The notes beneath the pieces are model-generated. The model ran no database searches and was not told the DNA's origin. It saw nothing but the letters and a program-made list of their open reading frames with translations. From Areca catechu (lineage: Eukaryota > Streptophyta > Magnoliopsida > Arecales > Arecaceae), in the NCBI GenBank assembly GCA_021397845.1, contig CM038040.1:48565088-48629087 (forward strand): a DNA stretch of 64,000 nucleotides, written 5' to 3'. How positions within the stretch are numbered: the first letter of the stretch is position 1; every line of letters starts with the position of its first letter. A program made the position numbers and the translations under genes. Positions 1-10,450 of the stretch are shown in pieces.

Positions 1-1001
1 GATTCAAATCTAGACTTATGACTAAAGGCTATACCCAAGAAGTAGGCCTTAATTACTATGAAAACTTTGGTCCAACTCATTGGACTATCAATCAATTAGA
101 TATTTCTAATGCTTTTCTTTATGGATCTTTGTAAGAAGGAATTTACTTGTTTAGCCTCAAGGCTATAAATGTTGACTCTTGCTATCCATGTTACGTCTAT
201 AAGCTTCAAAAGTCATTTTATGGACTCAAGCAAGCTCCTCGACCTTGGTTCCAATGCTTGATGGAGTTTCTTTGTACACTTGGCTTTCAAGGATCTAAGA
301 CTGATCCTTTTCTTTTTGTCTCCAATAATTCAGCTCACATTATTTATCTTCTAGTGTATGCTGATGACATTTTCATCACTGGGAATGACTCTGAGGCTAT
401 ATCCAACATCATTCGCCCTCTTGGTCATAAGTTTGCAATCCATAATCTAAGCAATCTCCATTACTTTCTGAGCATTCAAGTTCAACATACCAAGACAGGC
501 TTGATACTCTCCCAGCAAAGATATTTTGCTGAGCTTCTCAAACATATTCGTATGCTCGGCTTCAAACCTATCAAGACTCCTATGGCTTCTAGTCCTCATT
601 TATCCAAAGATATTGGCTCTTTGTTTGATGATCCATAACTATACATGCAAACTATTGGTGCCCTCCAACATGCCACACTAACATGACCTGATCTCTCTTT
701 TATAGTTAATAAATAATGTTAATTCATGCATTCTCTGATTGATATCTTTTGACAAGCTATCAAATGGGTTCTGTGTTATGTTCATGTTGCTATCTCTTAT
801 GGATTAGTGTTTACTAAAATAAACTCTCCACTTCAAGTCATTTTTTATGTGAATTGGACTAGGTATCTTGACAATCACCACTCCATTAGTAGCTTTGCTA
901 TTTTTCTTGGATCCAACCTAATTTCTTGGTTAGCTAAAAGGCAACCAACCATTGCCAGATCATCCATTAAATTTGAATATTATGCAATAGCTAATGCCAC
1001 C
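1..1001 (+). pseudogene. Ty1/copia pol fragment (reverse transcriptase and RNase H), broken
   Basis: Translation shows the copia-type reverse transcriptase core: the YGLKQAPR motif near 215-240 and the catalytic YADD box near 357-370, followed by the thumb and, after about 840, a copia RNase H (LISWLAKRQPT then ARSS...EYYAIANAT). In a live element these copy the RNA genome into DNA inside a virus-like particle. The gene is dead: an in-frame stop lies near 132, a stretch of the N-terminal RT palm is missing between about 75 and 90, and there are frame changes between 640 and 810. The 5' part lies outside the window. The RNase H stops abruptly at 1001, where an unrelated LTR begins, so that LTR inserted into the copia element. 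I did not find the remaining RNase H tail further right. Confidence 0.85.
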
Positions 1002-2480
1002 TGTCATGCCCCGAATCTAGCATCGGAATTGGCTACACGATCGGCCACACAAATCCTAGGTTTTATCCTAGAGATCATGCAAAACCTAGGTACACAAGAG
1101 TCACTTACCTCAAAAAATCTCATTCATCACCAAGCTTAAATATCTGCACAACTCTGGAAGAAAAAAGTAGGGTTTTGAGCTTTACAGCCTAGTAATGTCT
1201 CCAAACAGTCACCAATAATAATAATAATTATTTGAAAATACTGAAAAATAATAGTTTATCATGTCATGCAACCAAACAACTCAAATATCGACAAATCTTT
1301 TTGAAAATCATGCTTCCTTTTATATTTCAATTTAGTCATTCTTCTTCTTTAGGGTTCTGGACTAACCACGGTCATGCTCCAATCCATGACTAGCAATCTC
1401 ATAATCGACTATTTGTTATCCGCCGTGGCCAAACTAGCTCACATACAAGCCCGTTAATAGACCTTTTATTCGTGGTCAGGCTAGTCTCATAATTGACCAT
1501 TTTTCGTGGTCAGGCTAGTCTCATAATTGACCATTTCTCGTGGTCTGGCAGTCTCATAATCGACCATTTCTCATGGTCAAGCTAGCTCACGTACAAAGCC
1601 CGTGGCTCAGGCTGTGCAACTATGGTACCACCGTGGCATTGCTAGTCCAAACATCATATTCTCTTTATTATCACTTTATCAAATCAGGTCATACTATCAA
1701 ATCATGTAATCTCAAACTTCTTAATTACGGGCATCATGGTCTAAACCATCAAAAGTTAACTTTTTTGGTAAAACATGATATATGGGTACATAATTAATAA
1801 TCTCAAATATACTATCCATCTTGAGAAATCAAAATATATGATGCCAAATAAACATGCATGCCAATGCTCATATATACGGATCAAATCATGCCATGTAAAA
1901 TAATGTATAGAACTGGTGATCATGTCTAGAATCCTTACCTTCAAGAGCTAACCCAAAATATCTAGTGTCAATCTATACCCGGAGCTCGCTCAACACTTCC
2001 TACTCAGGAGACTGTTCCCCTACAACATAAATAATTTATTTAAAATTCTTCTACGATTCATCCGAAAAACTCCAATTGCACGAAATTCGAGAAAAAAAGA
2101 CTTTCCAATCCTCTCCTCTTTCTCCTCATCTTCTCTCTTCTCTTTCTCCTTATCTTCTCTCTCCGCATCTTTTTTTTCCTTTTTCTTTTCTTTTCCTTTT
2201 TTTCTCTCTCTTCTTTTTTTTTCATGGAATAGAGGCTTCTCCTTTTTTTTTCTTTCTTTCATCTCTTCCTCCTTTCTCTTCCTTCTCCTCTCTTCTTCCC
2301 GAACCCCCTGCTGCTCCTCATCTCGACTGAACCGGCCTTCCCCATGGTTATCGACGGCGGCCATGGGAGAAGGTTGCCAGGAAAGCTTGGTGAGCCGGAA
2401 CAGACGGCGGCTCAGCTACCGGCAGGGTACCTTCCAAACTGAGCAACGCCGACCAAAACAAATCCCTTAATCCACCCAAA
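1002..2480. repeat. Relic LTR, relative of the large LTR at 4273
   Basis: It begins with TGTCATGCCCCGAATCTAGC, an obvious relative of the LTR starts at 4273, 7403 and 30163, and shares the block CTAGAGATCATGCAA near 1068. A short tandem array of CATAATTGACCATTTCTCGTGGTC-like units (about 1480-1580) and a pyrimidine-rich tract (2095-2310) follow. The segment 2320-2480 resembles 31550-31700 of the solo LTR at 30163, so this copy is closer to that subfamily. The right boundary is approximate and I found no target duplication, so the copy is probably truncated. Reading frames in the CT-rich tract are low-complexity. Confidence 0.6.
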
Positions 2481-3604
2481 AAATATTAATAAATCCTCTT
2501 TATTTCGAAGATCAAGTCTTCCATCATGACACGTTTCAAGCCACAGTTAATATTTTTGACTAGCTTTAAATGTCGCAATCCACCATGTTTTCGCTGTGTG
2601 ACTCCAATCAACATTCTTTAAATTTTTTAAATAATTCTAGATAAAAATCTGAGCAAAGAATTTGTATTTTCATATTCTTACTTTTCTTAAGTATATTAAA
2701 TCATGATTAACCCTCAATATAATTACCATATTTGTCTATGTTATGATCATAATATTAAGTTTCAAATCCAATTGAGTTGAACCAACTCTAATTTACCTCG
2801 ACAAAGTAATTAGACAATTTGAAAGGAATTGATATCTCCTTTAAGATTGTTGACTCTATGCTCTAAAGAATTAAAAGATCCCAAATTAACTTCCTTATGA
2901 GCATAATGAATCTTCTAGGATTTTCTTCTCCTTCGAGGTCAAACTCATTTAAGCTTCTTTAAATCACTTGACGAAATTATGCTAGTAGTCAATAATGATG
3001 GTAATAGATTCATGATCAATTCAAAAACCAAATATTTGACTTCAAAATGATTTTATACAAAAATTTAGTTACTTAATTCAAAGACTCATTAGAAACTCCA
3101 CTAAGACATAGGCTCAATTAATTTCACTATGAGATAAATTCTATCAATGCATCCATAATTTGCTACATATTTATTATATTTTAATAACCCAAAATAACTT
3201 TCAATAAAATCAAAATTGCTATCATAATCTAGGATATTATCTAGTTTAGATTCTTAAAATATTTAAATGTAAAAAGTATATCTTTTCTATCATAATACAG
3301 CTTGTGCATATTACTTAAAGTATATCTCAATATATTAATTATTTTACCTTAATGACATTTTTCCTAAAACTAGGCTTGGTGCATATAACTAGAATTGTAA
3401 CAATGTCCATCCACAATGCTTATCTTAAGCACAGTCTTAAGTACCTTATTTTATATCCATAAAGTATAGATGGTATGAAATAATTCGTTAAACTTCTAGT
3501 ACTAGTAATTATTTTGTGATATTTGAGTAAAATCCTAATTCTACCCAACATTTTCTAACTTAAGTTCTTATGATCTAAAACCTAAGCTCTTATAAAACTA
3601 AATT
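2481..3604. other. AT-rich stretch, possible internal domain of an old LTR element
   Basis: There is no recognisable coding sequence. The right edge (3588-3612) reads like a decayed version of the junction at 7383-7412: CCTAAGCTCT, then a degenerate match to the tRNA-iMet primer complement, then TCATGCCC. This suggests the stretch is the interior of an old minus-strand LTR element whose 5' LTR starts near 3605. Confidence 0.35.
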
Positions 3605-3797
3605 TATCATGCCCTAGCACGAAGCTCGAGCCAAACATGCGATAGATGACCACACATCTACAGGGTTTCACCCTATAAACATGTAAGGCCTGTCTTTTTA
3701 CTCTAACACATTCATATCAATTCTCAGATAGTGATGATAAAAGTAAATCCTCTAAAATATTTATTTAATAAAAATATAGTTCACTAGGACTAATAAG
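3605..3797 (-). repeat. Start of an old LTR, interrupted by a later solo LTR
   Basis: TCATGCCCTAGCACG with GGGTTTCACCCTA and CATGTAAGGCCT a little later follows the same order of blocks as the first 100 bases of the LTR family at 4273 and 30163. It appears to continue after the solo LTR at 12156-13325, and again after the copia insertion at 16375-17230. The assignment rests on short shared blocks only. Confidence 0.35.
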
Positions 3798-4272
3798 TGT
3801 CGAGAAAGTATCCTAAAACTAATCATTTGGATGTAGATGGTTGAGCTATCTTATAAATATATATATGAATTATTAATAAAAAATATTATTTATGGTAGCT
3901 CAACACTATTTGTTATCTTTCTATGAACTCTAATATGTTAAAGTTCTTAGAACTATATTGATTCAATAAAGAAGAATTTATCAAGTGGTTCTTAAAATGG
4001 TTCATGATCAAATGATATATTGTTACCTAGGACGACAACGTTTATTAAGAATAGGTCATTTTGTGCCATATAAATTAGTTGTCCTCTTAACCAAGGAGTA
4101 TAGAGATACTGGTATGACATGTAAGTGAGTAGAAGAATATATCTCACTAAATAATGACCTACTTTATGGAGTACTCTACTATTAAGAATATATTGTAGAA
4201 AGGATATGGATATAGGTATCCCTCTGACCTGAGACTATCATGGTGACTTGGCAAGCAACTCATTATACTTTG

Positions 4273-7017
4273 TGTCACGCCCCGAATCCAGCACCGGAAT
4301 CGGCACGCGACCGGCCGCACAAACCCTAGGTTTTACCCTAGAGATCATGCAAGGCCTGGGTACACAAGAGTCACTTACTTCAAGAAAATCTCACTCATCA
4401 CCAAGCCAAGTATCTGCACGACTCTGTAAAAGAAGAAAGTAGGTTGTGAGCTCTACAGCCCAGTAAGGTTTTCATATGATCACACCAGTAATAATATACA
4501 TTTCTAAAATAGCAAAATACCAGTATATAATAAAATGATCTAAGCCTCATGTATTATAAAACTTTGATAACTTTGCATTTTTCCTTTAATATTCTCATTA
4601 TTGCACCTTTATCTTTAGGGTTTGGTCTAACCACGGTCATGTACCAGCCCATGACTGGCAACCTCAAAGCGACCATGCATACTATGGTCGGTCCTGCTCA
4701 CGTACTAAGCCCGTGGCTCGGCTGTCCCACGTACTATCCGCCCGTGGCCGGCTCCCACATACAAAGCCCGTGGCTCAGGCTGTATAACCACGGTGCAACC
4801 GTAGCATGGCTAGACCAAATACCGTATTTACTTCATTAACTCTTGTCAAAACATATTTTTTTGTGATCTCTCGATAACCGGTATCGTGGTCCAACCCACT
4901 CGATAACCGATATCGTGGTCCAACCCATTTTAATAACTGATATCGTGGTCCAACCCACTCGATATCCAGTTTCATGGTTCAACCTATTTAGCAATCCGGT
5001 ATCATGGTCCAACCCATCCGGATATCAATCTTCTTTATAACATCACGTATGAGATATCGACAATAATAATGATAAAACCACTATATCAAACATGAAATCT
5101 CAACTCTTCCACTGACCGACATCACGGTCCAAATCATCAAAATAGAACTTTTATCCGATAAACACGATATCCGGAATATAAAATAATAACAATCATAATC
5201 ATATTGTTCTTCATAAAACTCAACTACACCATATAACAATAAATTCATGCATGCCAATGATCATGCACTCGGATCAAAACCATGCATATAAAATAATATA
5301 TAACTGGTGATCACGTCAGAATCCTTACCTTCAACCGCTAATCCAAATATCCGGTATCAATCAATACCCAAAATTCATCAAAATCCTTCATGCTCAAAAG
5401 ATTGATCTCCTACAATTATAAATAAATTCATCAAATCGGTTCCGCCCGATTTTCTTTTCCCTCGTCTTCCAAACCAAAATCCCTTCCCTCTCCCTTTCTC
5501 TCTCTCTTCTCCTCTTTCTCTTTCTTCCTTCTTCTCTTCTCTTTTCCCTTCTCACCGCAAGCCTGTTCTCTCTTCTCACGGCACAATATAAAACGCAAGC
5601 CCCTGCTTCATTCACTCGCACGCCCTGCTACCTTTGTGTTACTTCCATCTCCACACCTCACGGCCAGCAACCAATATAAAGATCTCGCTATCTTATATGG
5701 CCAGCAACAATCCCAAGGGCTTCCTCTCAACACTCACGGCCTTATAATAAAGATCAATAAGAAGCAGAGAACTCCCGTGAAGAAGATATCGTGTGGAAGC
5801 TGGGAAATCGCATGAAGGCCAGAAAGAGATCGGAGAAAAATAAACGTGAAGCTGTGAAATTCGAGCCCTGCTTCTCTATTTCTTCTCTCTCTTACACCTT
5901 CGAGCCTTCAACCAACAGGGTGTATTTATAGGCAGAAAAATCAATCCGTGAAGGCAAGGGAAAACGGTGGAAGAGCAGTCTAGATAAAACACCGGAAAGG
6001 AAACCCGGATAAATCCAAACTCCTTTAGATGATATAGAATCGGTTTAGAACCACCGGAGAAAACGTGTGAGGGCAGGGAAGAGATCGGAGAAGTCGCACG
6101 CCCTACATCTTCCTATCTTACTGTCAGCAACCCCTGTTGTCTTCCCAACAATAGCAACTCACTCGGCCTTTCAACGCACGGTTGAAAACGAGGCAGAAAA
6201 GTCCGTGAAGATTGTGAAGACGCGTGAGAGAGTCCAGATCAAATCAAAAACTCCAAAGGACCCTTGTCCGATTTAAACGCTGGGAACAAGTACGGGAGAT
6301 AAACACCAAGAGAGGCAATCCAGATTGCTGCGCTCGATCTCCGAGCCATCCTTATCCAATGCATTCAATCAAACAGGGGTGGAGAAGCCACGTTAAATCA
6401 ATCACCATGTAAATATTCCATGCTCAAACTGGTTCATCAAACCAAGTTTAAAAAAACCGATTCAAAACCAAATTCATTGGCTAATAAAATTTGATTCAGT
6501 CCTGATCTACGAGGAACAATTTCTGGTTGACCAAAATTCATTCTGGTCGATCCAAATCATACCAGAAAAATTCAATGTGTGCTCTATTAATCCATTAAAA
6601 TATCTCCCCGGCCGTCAGATCTGAGATCGACGTCTCAAACCACGTCCAAATCCGAATCCAAAAGCACCTAATCAAGCCTAAACTCCTTCGGACCAATCTC
6701 AGCCGTTCGATCGGACGATCGGACGGTCCAGATCACTCAGAAACCCCATGGACCGCCATACACCGCGAGAAACGGTTGGGAAACACCTGGGAAACGCGTG
6801 GGAAACACCCACGCGACAGCCGGCACGGGCTGGGCCGAGCCCACGCGCCCGCGCGCGTCGCGCGCATGGGCCTGGGCCGCGCAACGCGCGCCCGCCGCGA
6901 TGGGTCGGGCCGCGCACCGCGTGCCCGCGCGCTCGCGCGCCGCCCGCCCGCGCGTCGCGCGCTCGCTCCCCGCGCTCCTCGCGCGCGCGTTTTTTTTTTT
7001 TTTTTCTGGGTGTTACA
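4273..7017 (-). repeat. 3' LTR of the non-coding element
   Basis: This is a near-identical partner of 7403-10182, with the same termini, TATA box (5923-5930), dyad array (4870-5016) and CG-rich block (about 6800-6990). Scattered differences are mainly transitions, for example near 4755, 4790 and 6765. Confidence 0.9.
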
Positions 7018-7027
7018 TTCTCCTCCC
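7018..7027 (-). promoter_or_regulatory. Polypurine tract
   Basis: The minus strand reads ACGGGAGGAGAA immediately before the 3' LTR start TGTAACA. It would prime plus-strand DNA synthesis. Confidence 0.85.
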
Positions 7028-7387
7028 GTTAAAATAATTTCGTCCTCGAAATTAGCTTGATTGAGATCTAAATCAATGCTCCCATCATAACACTTTAAAA
7101 ATTACTACGCTTCCACTGCGCGCTCTGATATAATTTACTAAACCATCTAGATTCACTAATAAATTCTTCTAAAAAATTTCTGTCATGTCTTACTAATCAT
7201 CATGTTAATTCCATAATCTCTTATATCACGTTTTCAAACAATCATGACTTGAATTCAATATCACTTTGCCACGGTCCTCAAATCATCATAACTAAGATCT
7301 GTCACAATTCTTATCATATCCTAATAACCATCATGTCATTATTATTATTATCCACTTGTATCACCATCCCAAGTGATCATAGCCTAA

Positions 7388-7399
7388 GCTCTGATACCA
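7388..7399 (-). promoter_or_regulatory. Primer-binding site, tRNA-iMet
   Basis: The minus strand reads TGGTATCAGAGC, the standard plant initiator-Met tRNA complement. It lies 3 nt inside the LTR end and sets where minus-strand DNA synthesis starts. Confidence 0.92.
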
Positions 7400-8000
7400 T
7401 TCTGTCACGCCCCGAATCCAGCACCGGAATCGGCACGCGACCGGCCGCACAAACCCTAGGTTTTACCCTAGAGATCATGCAAGGCCTGGGTACACAAGAG
7501 TCACTTACTTCAAGAAAATCTCACTCATCACCAAGCCAAGTATCTGCACGACTCTGTAAAAGAAGAAAGTAGGTTGTGAGCTCTACAGCCCAGTAAGGTT
7601 TTCATATGATCACACCAGTAATAATATACATTTCTAAAATAGCAAAATACCAGTATATAATAAAATGATCTAAGCCTCATGTATTATAAAACTTTGATAA
7701 CTTTGCATTTTTCCTTTAATATTCTCATTATTGCACCTTTATCTTTAGGGTTCTGGTCTAACCACGGTCATGTACCAGCCCATGACTGGCAATCTCAAAG
7801 CGACCATGCATACTATGGTCGGTCCTGCTCACGTACTAAGCCCGTGGCTCGGCTGTCCCACGTACTATCCGCCCGTGGCCAGCTCCCACGTACAAAGCCC
7901 GTGGCTCAGGCTGTATAACCATGGTGCAACCGTAGCATGGCTAGACCAAATACCGTATTTACTTCATTAACTCTTGTCAAAACATATTTTTTTGTGATCT

Positions 8001-8148
8001 CTCGATAACCGGTATCGTGGTCCAACCCACTCGATAACCGATATCGTGGTCTAACCCATTTTAATAACTGATATCGTGGTCCAACCCACTCGATATCCAG
8101 TTTCATGGTTCAACCTATTTAGCAATCCGGTATCATGGTCCAACCCAT
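8001..8148. repeat. Five tandem 29-30-bp units in each LTR
   Basis: The unit is CTCGATAACCGATATCGTGG followed by TCCAACCCA, with an inner GATATC or CGATATCG palindrome. There are five units here and five at 4870-5016. Later units are more diverged. Related degenerate units occur near 1480-1580 in the relic LTR. Confidence 0.8.
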
Positions 8149-9055
8149 CTGGATATCAATCTTCTTTATAACATCACGTATGAGATATCGACAATAATAA
8201 TGATAAAACCACTATATCAAACATGAAATCTCAACTCTTTCACTGACCGACATCACGGTCCAAATCATCAAAATAGAACTTTTATCCGATAAACACGATA
8301 TCCGGAATATAAAATAATAACAATCATAATCATATTGTTCTTCATAAAACTCAACTACACCATATAACAATAAATTCATGCATGCCAATGATCATGCACT
8401 CGGATCAAAACCATGCATATAAAATAATATATAACTGGTGATCACGTCAGAATCCTTACCTTCAACCGCTAATCCAAAATATCCGGTATCAATCAATACC
8501 CAAAATTCATCAAAATCCTTCATGCTCAAAAGATTGATCTCCTACAATTATAAATAAATTCATCAAATCGGTTCCGCCCGATTTTCTTTTCCCTCGTCTT
8601 CCAAACCAAAATCCCTTCCCTCTCCCTTTCTCTCTCTCTTCTCCTCTTTCTCTTTCTTCCTTCTTCTCTTCTCTTTTCCCTTCTCACCGCAAGCCTGTTC
8701 TCTCTTCTCACGGCACAATATAAAACGCAAGCCCCTGCTTCATTCACTCGCACGCCCTGCTACCTTTTGTGTTACTTCCATCTCCACACCTCACGGCCAG
8801 CAACCAATATAAAGATCTCGCTATCTTATATGGCCAGCAACAATCCCAAGGGCTTCCTCTCAACACTCACGGCCTTATAATAAAGATCAATAAGAAGCAG
8901 AGAACTCCCGTGAAGAAGATATCGTGTGGAAGCTGGGAAATCGCATGAAGGCCAGAAAGAGATCGGAGAAAAATAAACGTGAAGCTGTGAAATTCGAGCC
9001 CTGCTTCTCTATTTCTTCTCTCTCTTACACCTTCGAGCCTTCAACCAACAGGGTG

Positions 9056-9063
9056 TATTTATA
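9056..9063 (-). promoter_or_regulatory. TATA box in the 5' LTR
   Basis: The minus strand reads CCTATAAATACACCC. The same site is at 5923-5930 in the other LTR. Orientation agrees with the primer site, so transcription would run leftward. Confidence 0.6.
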
Positions 9064-9939
9064 GGCAGAAAAATCAATCCGTGAAGGCAAGGGAAAACGG
9101 TGGAAGAGCAGTCTAGATAAAACACCGGAAAGGAAACCCGGATAAATCCAAACTCCTTTAGATGATATAGAATCGGTTTAGAACCACCGGAGAAAACGTG
9201 TGAGGGCAGGGAAGAGATCGGAGAAGTCGCACGCCCTACATCTTCCTATCTTACTGTCAGCAACCCCTATTGTCTTCCCAACAACAGCAACTCACTCGGC
9301 CTTTCAACGCACGGTTGAAAACGAGGCAGAAAAGTCCGTGAAGATTGTGAAGACGCGTGAGAGAGTCCAGATCAAATCAAAAACTCCAAAGGACCCTTGT
9401 CCGATTTAAACGCTGGGAACAAGTACGGGAGATAAACACCAAGAGAGGCAATCCAGATTGCTGCGCTCGATCTCCGAGCCATCCTTATCCAATGCATTCA
9501 ATCAAACAGGGGTGGAGAAGCCACGTTAAATCAATCACCATGTAAATATTCCATGCTCAAACTGGTTCATCAAACCAAGTTTAAAAAAACCGATTCAAAA
9601 CCAAATTCATTGGCTAATAAAATTTGATTCAGTCCTGATCTACGAGGAACAATTTCTGGTTGACCAAAATTCATTCTGGTCGATCCAAATCATACCAGAA
9701 AAATTCAATGTGTGCTCTATTAATCCATTAAAATATCTCCCCGGCCGTCAGATCTGAGATCGACGTCTCAAACCACGTCCAAATCCGAATCCAAAAGCAC
9801 CTAATCAAGCCTAAACTCCTTCGGACCAATCTCAGCCGTTCGATCGGACGATCGGACGGTCCAGATCACTCAGAAACCCCATGGACCGCCATACACCGTG
9901 AGAAACGGTTGGGAAACACCTGGGAAACGCGTGGGAAAC

Positions 9940-10170
9940 GCCCACGCGACAGCCGGCACGGGCTGGGCCGAGCCCACGCGCCCGCGCGCGTCGCGCGCAT
10001 GGGCCTGGGCCGCGCAACGCGCGCCCGCCGCGATGGGTCGGGCCGCGCACCGCGTGCCCGCGCGCTCGCGCGTCGCCCGCCCGTGCGTCGCGCGCTCGCG
10101 CGTCGCCGCCCGCGCGTCGCGCGCTCGCTCCCCGCGCTCCTCGCGCGCGCGTTTTTTTTTTTTTTTTTTT
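9940..10170. repeat. CG-rich block plus T-run at the LTR end
   Basis: It consists of alternating GCGCGCGTCGCGCGC-like words followed by about 19 Ts; the matching block is at 6800-7005. On the minus strand this is the start of U3, upstream of the TATA box. Length differs between the two LTRs, so replication slippage is evident. The long proline/arginine/alanine frames here are artefacts. Confidence 0.7.
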
Positions 10171-10394
10171 CTGGGTGTTACACTTTGATGCTGGACTACC
10201 TAGATTTCTAATCTAGTGATGGAAGGTTTCTGGATAAAGTCAAGTACTTATTAAGTCGGTGTTGAGTTAAGAAGGAATTGACCACTTAAAGTTGATGGAG
10301 TAAATATTCGGTAGTATTTAAATTTAGTAAAACCTAGGCCTGGACAATCTTGGTGAGGAGTTACAGGATTTAGTATATTGAGACACATTCAGAT

Positions 10395-10450
10395 ATGCTT
10401 ATTTGGAGTTAGTAGTTGACTCATGCTTATTTGGAGTTAATAGTTGACTC
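10395..10450. repeat. 28-bp tandem duplication in the solo LTR
   Basis: ATGCTTATTTGGAGTTAGTA... occurs at 10395 and again at 10423 with one difference. Confidence 0.85.

Larger units (their letters stand above)
7018..7402 (-). other. 385-bp interior of the non-coding LTR element
   Basis: It holds the polypurine tract at its left edge and the primer-binding site at its right edge. The sequence between is AT-rich with no coding potential; the longest reading frame crosses into the LTR and resembles nothing known. It is long enough to carry a packaging signal, but none can be recognised by eye. Confidence 0.8.
4273..10182 (-). mobile_element. Complete non-coding LTR retrotransposon with giant LTRs and a 385-bp interior
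   Basis: The element is bounded by CTTTG duplications at 4268-4272 and 10183-10187. It has two LTRs (4273-7017, 2745 bp; 7403-10182, 2780 bp), each running on the minus strand from TGTAACACCC to GGGGCGTGACA. Between them are only 385 bp with no gag or pol. A tRNA-iMet primer site lies 3 nt from the right LTR (7388-7399, minus), and a purine tract abuts the left LTR (7018-7027), which fixes the orientation as minus. I count roughly a dozen substitutions between the LTRs, mostly C/T or G/A, so insertion is recent. It cannot move without proteins from a partner, as for LARD or TRIM elements, but the large LTRs with a TRIM-sized interior fit neither class well. It sits inside the solo LTR 3798-12155. 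Confidence 0.92.
7403..10182 (-). repeat. 5' LTR of the non-coding element
   Basis: Read on the minus strand it begins TGTAACACCC, an A-run and a CG-rich block (U3), carries a TATA box at 9056-9063, and ends GGGGCGTGACA next to the primer site. It is about 35 bp longer than its partner, mostly through extra CGCGTCGCC-type units around 10060-10130 and a longer T-run. Open frames in the CG-rich part are composition artefacts. Confidence 0.9.

Noticed and set aside
2020..2364. Lysine/glutamate-rich minus-strand frame and serine/phenylalanine-rich plus-strand frame
   Set aside because: Both arise from a pyrimidine-rich tract in a relic LTR.
5394..5621. Minus-strand arginine-rich 75-codon frame, repeated at 8526-8753
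   Set aside because: Identical in both LTRs of a non-coding element and built from a CT-rich tract; no family features.
6699..7060. Several overlapping 70-96-codon frames on both strands (and again at 9832-10211)
   Set aside because: They lie in the CG-rich block of the LTR, where stops are rare by composition, and are present in three frames at once.
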